Assembly: GCA_019022495.1 (NCBI GenBank)
Contig: JAFEKR010000008.1
Location: forward strand, 806,001-870,000
From: Epichloe hybrida
Taxonomy: Eukaryota > Ascomycota > Sordariomycetes > Hypocreales > Clavicipitaceae
Direction of reading: 5' to 3'
Length of the DNA: 64,000 bases
Both the position numbers and the translations under genes were made by a program. This document shows, piece after piece, positions 62,114 to 64,000 of this stretch. The notes under the pieces were generated by a model. That model did not search any database. It saw only the letters and a program-made list of their open reading frames with translations, and had not been told where the DNA came from. The number at the start of each line of letters is the position of its first letter. The first letter of the stretch is position 1.

Positions 62114-62605
62114 GTTCTTCGCAATACATGTCCTTGATGATCAGGGGTATTCTCCTCAATGGTCTGCAATGAAGGCGTCCAGGTTGAAGAAGACTGCGCC
62201 GTCTCAGCCACACACAGAGTGTCCAGTACAGAATTTTCCACCATGAAAGACGTCACCTACTCGGCAATGGAAACATGTCACAAGATGATGGATGCTTGCG
62301 ACACGTTCTAAAAAGCAATACATTGCACGAAATCAAGATGAATGAAGTCTATTGATGCACTCAAAAAAAAAAAAATTCACAAAAATTCACATCGGTTTCC
62401 CGTGCCCCGTCCTCGTTCATATCAACCGAAACGATGTTATCAATCATCTGAACACACCTATTAGTATTATTAGGGTGAATCAATGGCGGCCCTCACTGAG
62501 TACTGAGCAAGACCTGCTTGCAGAAACTAGTCTTCGCCCATAATATATACAGCCCACCCTCCATCCATATTAATCAACGTTGATTCGACACGAGCCTCGG
62601 CTTAC
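62114..62605. other. Intergenic: 3' region of the GH64 gene
   Basis: Normal DNA, no supported gene. There is an A13 run near 62,362. Probable 3' UTR of the minus-strand gene lies at its right end. Confidence 0.5.
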
Positions 62606-63961
62606 TTATGACAGAGGTGCACCAAAACAGACCCTCAGAATATGCGGATTCTCCGAAGCAACAGCACCAGACGCATTCTCCCCGTCTGGGTTGACGTCAT
62701 CGAATGCGAAGGCATATCCTTGGCCGTCGACCTCGTGCTCGTGGACCAGGCGACTGTAGTGGTTTGTGGTATTGAACTTGTAGTAATCGGCCTCGGGGAG
62801 ACTCGGCTGAACATTTCCGCCCTGCAGAAGCAACGTGGACCGGACAAAGGCGGCGCAAAGTCGCGGTATGACGGCAAGATGAACGTCGTTGTCGCCATCC
62901 TGCTTTCCAAAGGGCCCGCTGTCACAGCCCCAGATGTCTCTGGCCGAGGGCTTGGTGTGCGATCTGTTGTCGCCGTCGCAACTCATCTGGGTACCGTTGA
63001 CGTGGCATTGGACCTTGCCTGCTGGGCTCTGAGTATCGATCGTGAGGGGCCTTCTGGAGTATTGGTGCCAGACTTGGTCGACATACTCCTGCCAGTAGTC
63101 TTCAAAGTCATCTGCTTTCATGACCGCATAGATGTTGGGTGACAGGACGCGAATCGGTTTGCCGGCTTTATCGGTAACGCACATAGCCTTCCAGTTGCGG
63201 CCATCCTTCTCCGACTGACTGACGAGATCTTTGCAGATGCTCGACACGGCGCCGCTGTCCAGCCCTTTCGTCAACTGAACGGATGAGCTATCCTTGTTAG
63301 TGAGCGACATGCTGAGGATCATGCCGATATAATCGACGTAGCTGATGTTTGCAAAAATAGCACCGTCCGAAGAATATGTGAACTCAACGAAACCCCAATT
63401 GGTCTCAGAGCTGGGATCCGCTGGGTTCGTAACCGAGGGCTGGACCAGTCCAACTCCATGCTGATCCTTCACCATGAAAAACCCGAGTTTGCCCTCCGAG
63501 AAGTAGACCCGGCCAGAGTACATAGCTATGGGTAAGCTGATATTGAACTTCTGGCCTCGTCCAGGAAGAGTGATTGCGATCTTGCTGTCGTCAATCTCAA
63601 CGGGAACGTCTGATTCACTGGGGGTCGGGTAGAACAAGCTTCCATCTGGCTTGATGAAGACAATTTTCCCCTTGGAGTCGAGCCCTTGGATGTAGGCCTT
63701 GACCTGTCCGCCACTGAAGTTGTTGATGAACTCTAAGGGCAATGGCGGAGCAGCTGCAGCCGAGGCAACAAACATGTTGACGGTCTTTGGCTCATTATAG
63801 GGATAGGTTCCGTTGAGGGTGTTGTCTTTGGTGATGACAATGTCGGAGACTCCACCAGCATGGGCGAAGGTGAAGCCAACTTTATCTTTTCTGAAGAGGG
63901 ACGAAGAAGGGGCAGCAGAGACTGCCGCCAGAAGAGCAGCGAGCACTACAACGCCGCGCAT
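62606..63961 (-). CDS. Secreted GH64 beta-1,3-glucanase, 451 aa
   Basis: A single exon. The start ATG 63,961 gives a clear signal peptide (MRGVVVLAALLAAVSA, cleaved about residue 17). The body matches glycoside hydrolase family 64: candidate catalytic Glu193 in WGFVEFTYS and Asp210 in NISYVDYIG (17 apart, close to the spacing in characterised bacterial laminaripentaose-producing enzymes), then RVLSPN, YWQEYVDQVWHQY, SARDIWGCDSGPFG, LCAAFVRSTLL, TNHYSRLVHEHEVDGQGYAF and AFDDVNPDG. GH64 enzymes cleave beta-1,3-glucan, used for wall remodelling or for attack on other fungi. Four cysteine pairs could form disulfides outside the cell. Only 39 nt upstream are visible, so the promoter is missing. 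Confidence 0.93.
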   Translation of the reverse strand: MRGVVVLAALLAAVSAAPSSSLFRKDKVGFTFAHAGGVSDIVITKDNTLNGTYPYNEPKTVNMFVASAAAAPPLPLEFINNFSGGQVKAYIQGLDSKGKIVFIKPDGSLFYPTPSESDVPVEIDDSKIAITLPGRGQKFNISLPIAMYSGRVYFSEGKLGFFMVKDQHGVGLVQPSVTNPADPSSETNWGFVEFTYSSDGAIFANISYVDYIGMILSMSLTNKDSSSVQLTKGLDSGAVSSICKDLVSQSEKDGRNWKAMCVTDKAGKPIRVLSPNIYAVMKADDFEDYWQEYVDQVWHQYSRRPLTIDTQSPAGKVQCHVNGTQMSCDGDNRSHTKPSARDIWGCDSGPFGKQDGDNDVHLAVIPRLCAAFVRSTLLLQGGNVQPSLPEADYYKFNTTNHYSRLVHEHEVDGQGYAFAFDDVNPDGENASGAVASENPHILRVCFGAPLS

Positions 63962-64000
63962 GCTCGCTCAAACCTTAATGAGCTTTGGCAATGTCCTGGG

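Overview
The window looks like nuclear DNA of a filamentous ascomycete (Pezizomycotina), probably a hypocrealean Sordariomycete. Introns are short (54-194 nt, one of 607 nt) with GT..AG ends and CTAAC/CTGAC-like branch sites. The proteins include fungus-specific families (CFEM, Cys-3/MetR bZIP, Chl4/CENP-N, GH64). Blocks of normal base composition alternate with very AT-rich, stop-riddled blocks in which TpA is everywhere and CpA/TpG are almost gone, the signature of repeat-induced point mutation (RIP). The order-level placement is an inference from gene content and style, not a measured result.

Layout. 1-25,739 is a nest of RIP-degraded transposable elements. From the target-site duplications I can order it as follows. 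A Ty1/Copia element (Copia-2, + strand, 3' LTR 25,511-25,739) was invaded by a Ty3/Gypsy chromovirus (9,862-16,598, TSD ATTAG) and by a Tad-like LINE (17,867-24,439, 13-bp TSD). To the left, an unassigned degraded sequence carries a hAT-like inverted-repeat element (1,769-9,254, 8-bp TSD GTTAGAGG), which was itself split by a second Copia (Copia-1, 3,705-9,140, minus strand, TSD ACTAC). 25,740-54,073 is a gene island with eight genes. 54,074-about 61,860 is a second RIP block (Copia-3, an unassigned piece, and the less degraded Copia-4 in minus orientation). 61,860-64,000 returns to normal DNA with a GH64 gene on the minus strand.

Genes in the island, left to right: a 3-exon 'gastric mucin-like' fungal protein (+); the Rab GTPase ypt1, 5 exons (-); a GPI-type CFEM protein (-); the ribonucleotide reductase large subunit RNR1, 4 exons (-); a TatD-family DNase, 3 exons (+); the kinetochore protein Chl4/CENP-N (-); a Cys-3/MetR-type bZIP regulator of sulfur metabolism (+); and a short probably mitochondrial protein (-) whose frame is cut by an in-frame TGA at a position that I recall as a conserved Trp. 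The genes are unrelated housekeeping and surface functions rather than one pathway. RNR1 and the TatD gene are divergent and share about 1 kb of promoter DNA with an ACGCGT (MCB-like) site.

The most interesting structures are: (1) two copies of a hairpin (foldback/MITE-like) element, 26,242-26,379 and 61,959-62,113, whose outer stem differs between copies yet stays complementary within each copy, one copy just outside each RIP block; (2) the five-layer TE nest; (3) the hAT-like element with very long inverted arms and two minisatellites; (4) the in-frame TGA in the small gene; (5) a 9-11 bp motif (TACGGAGTA and its complement) scattered through intergenic DNA, once as a perfect 18-bp palindrome.
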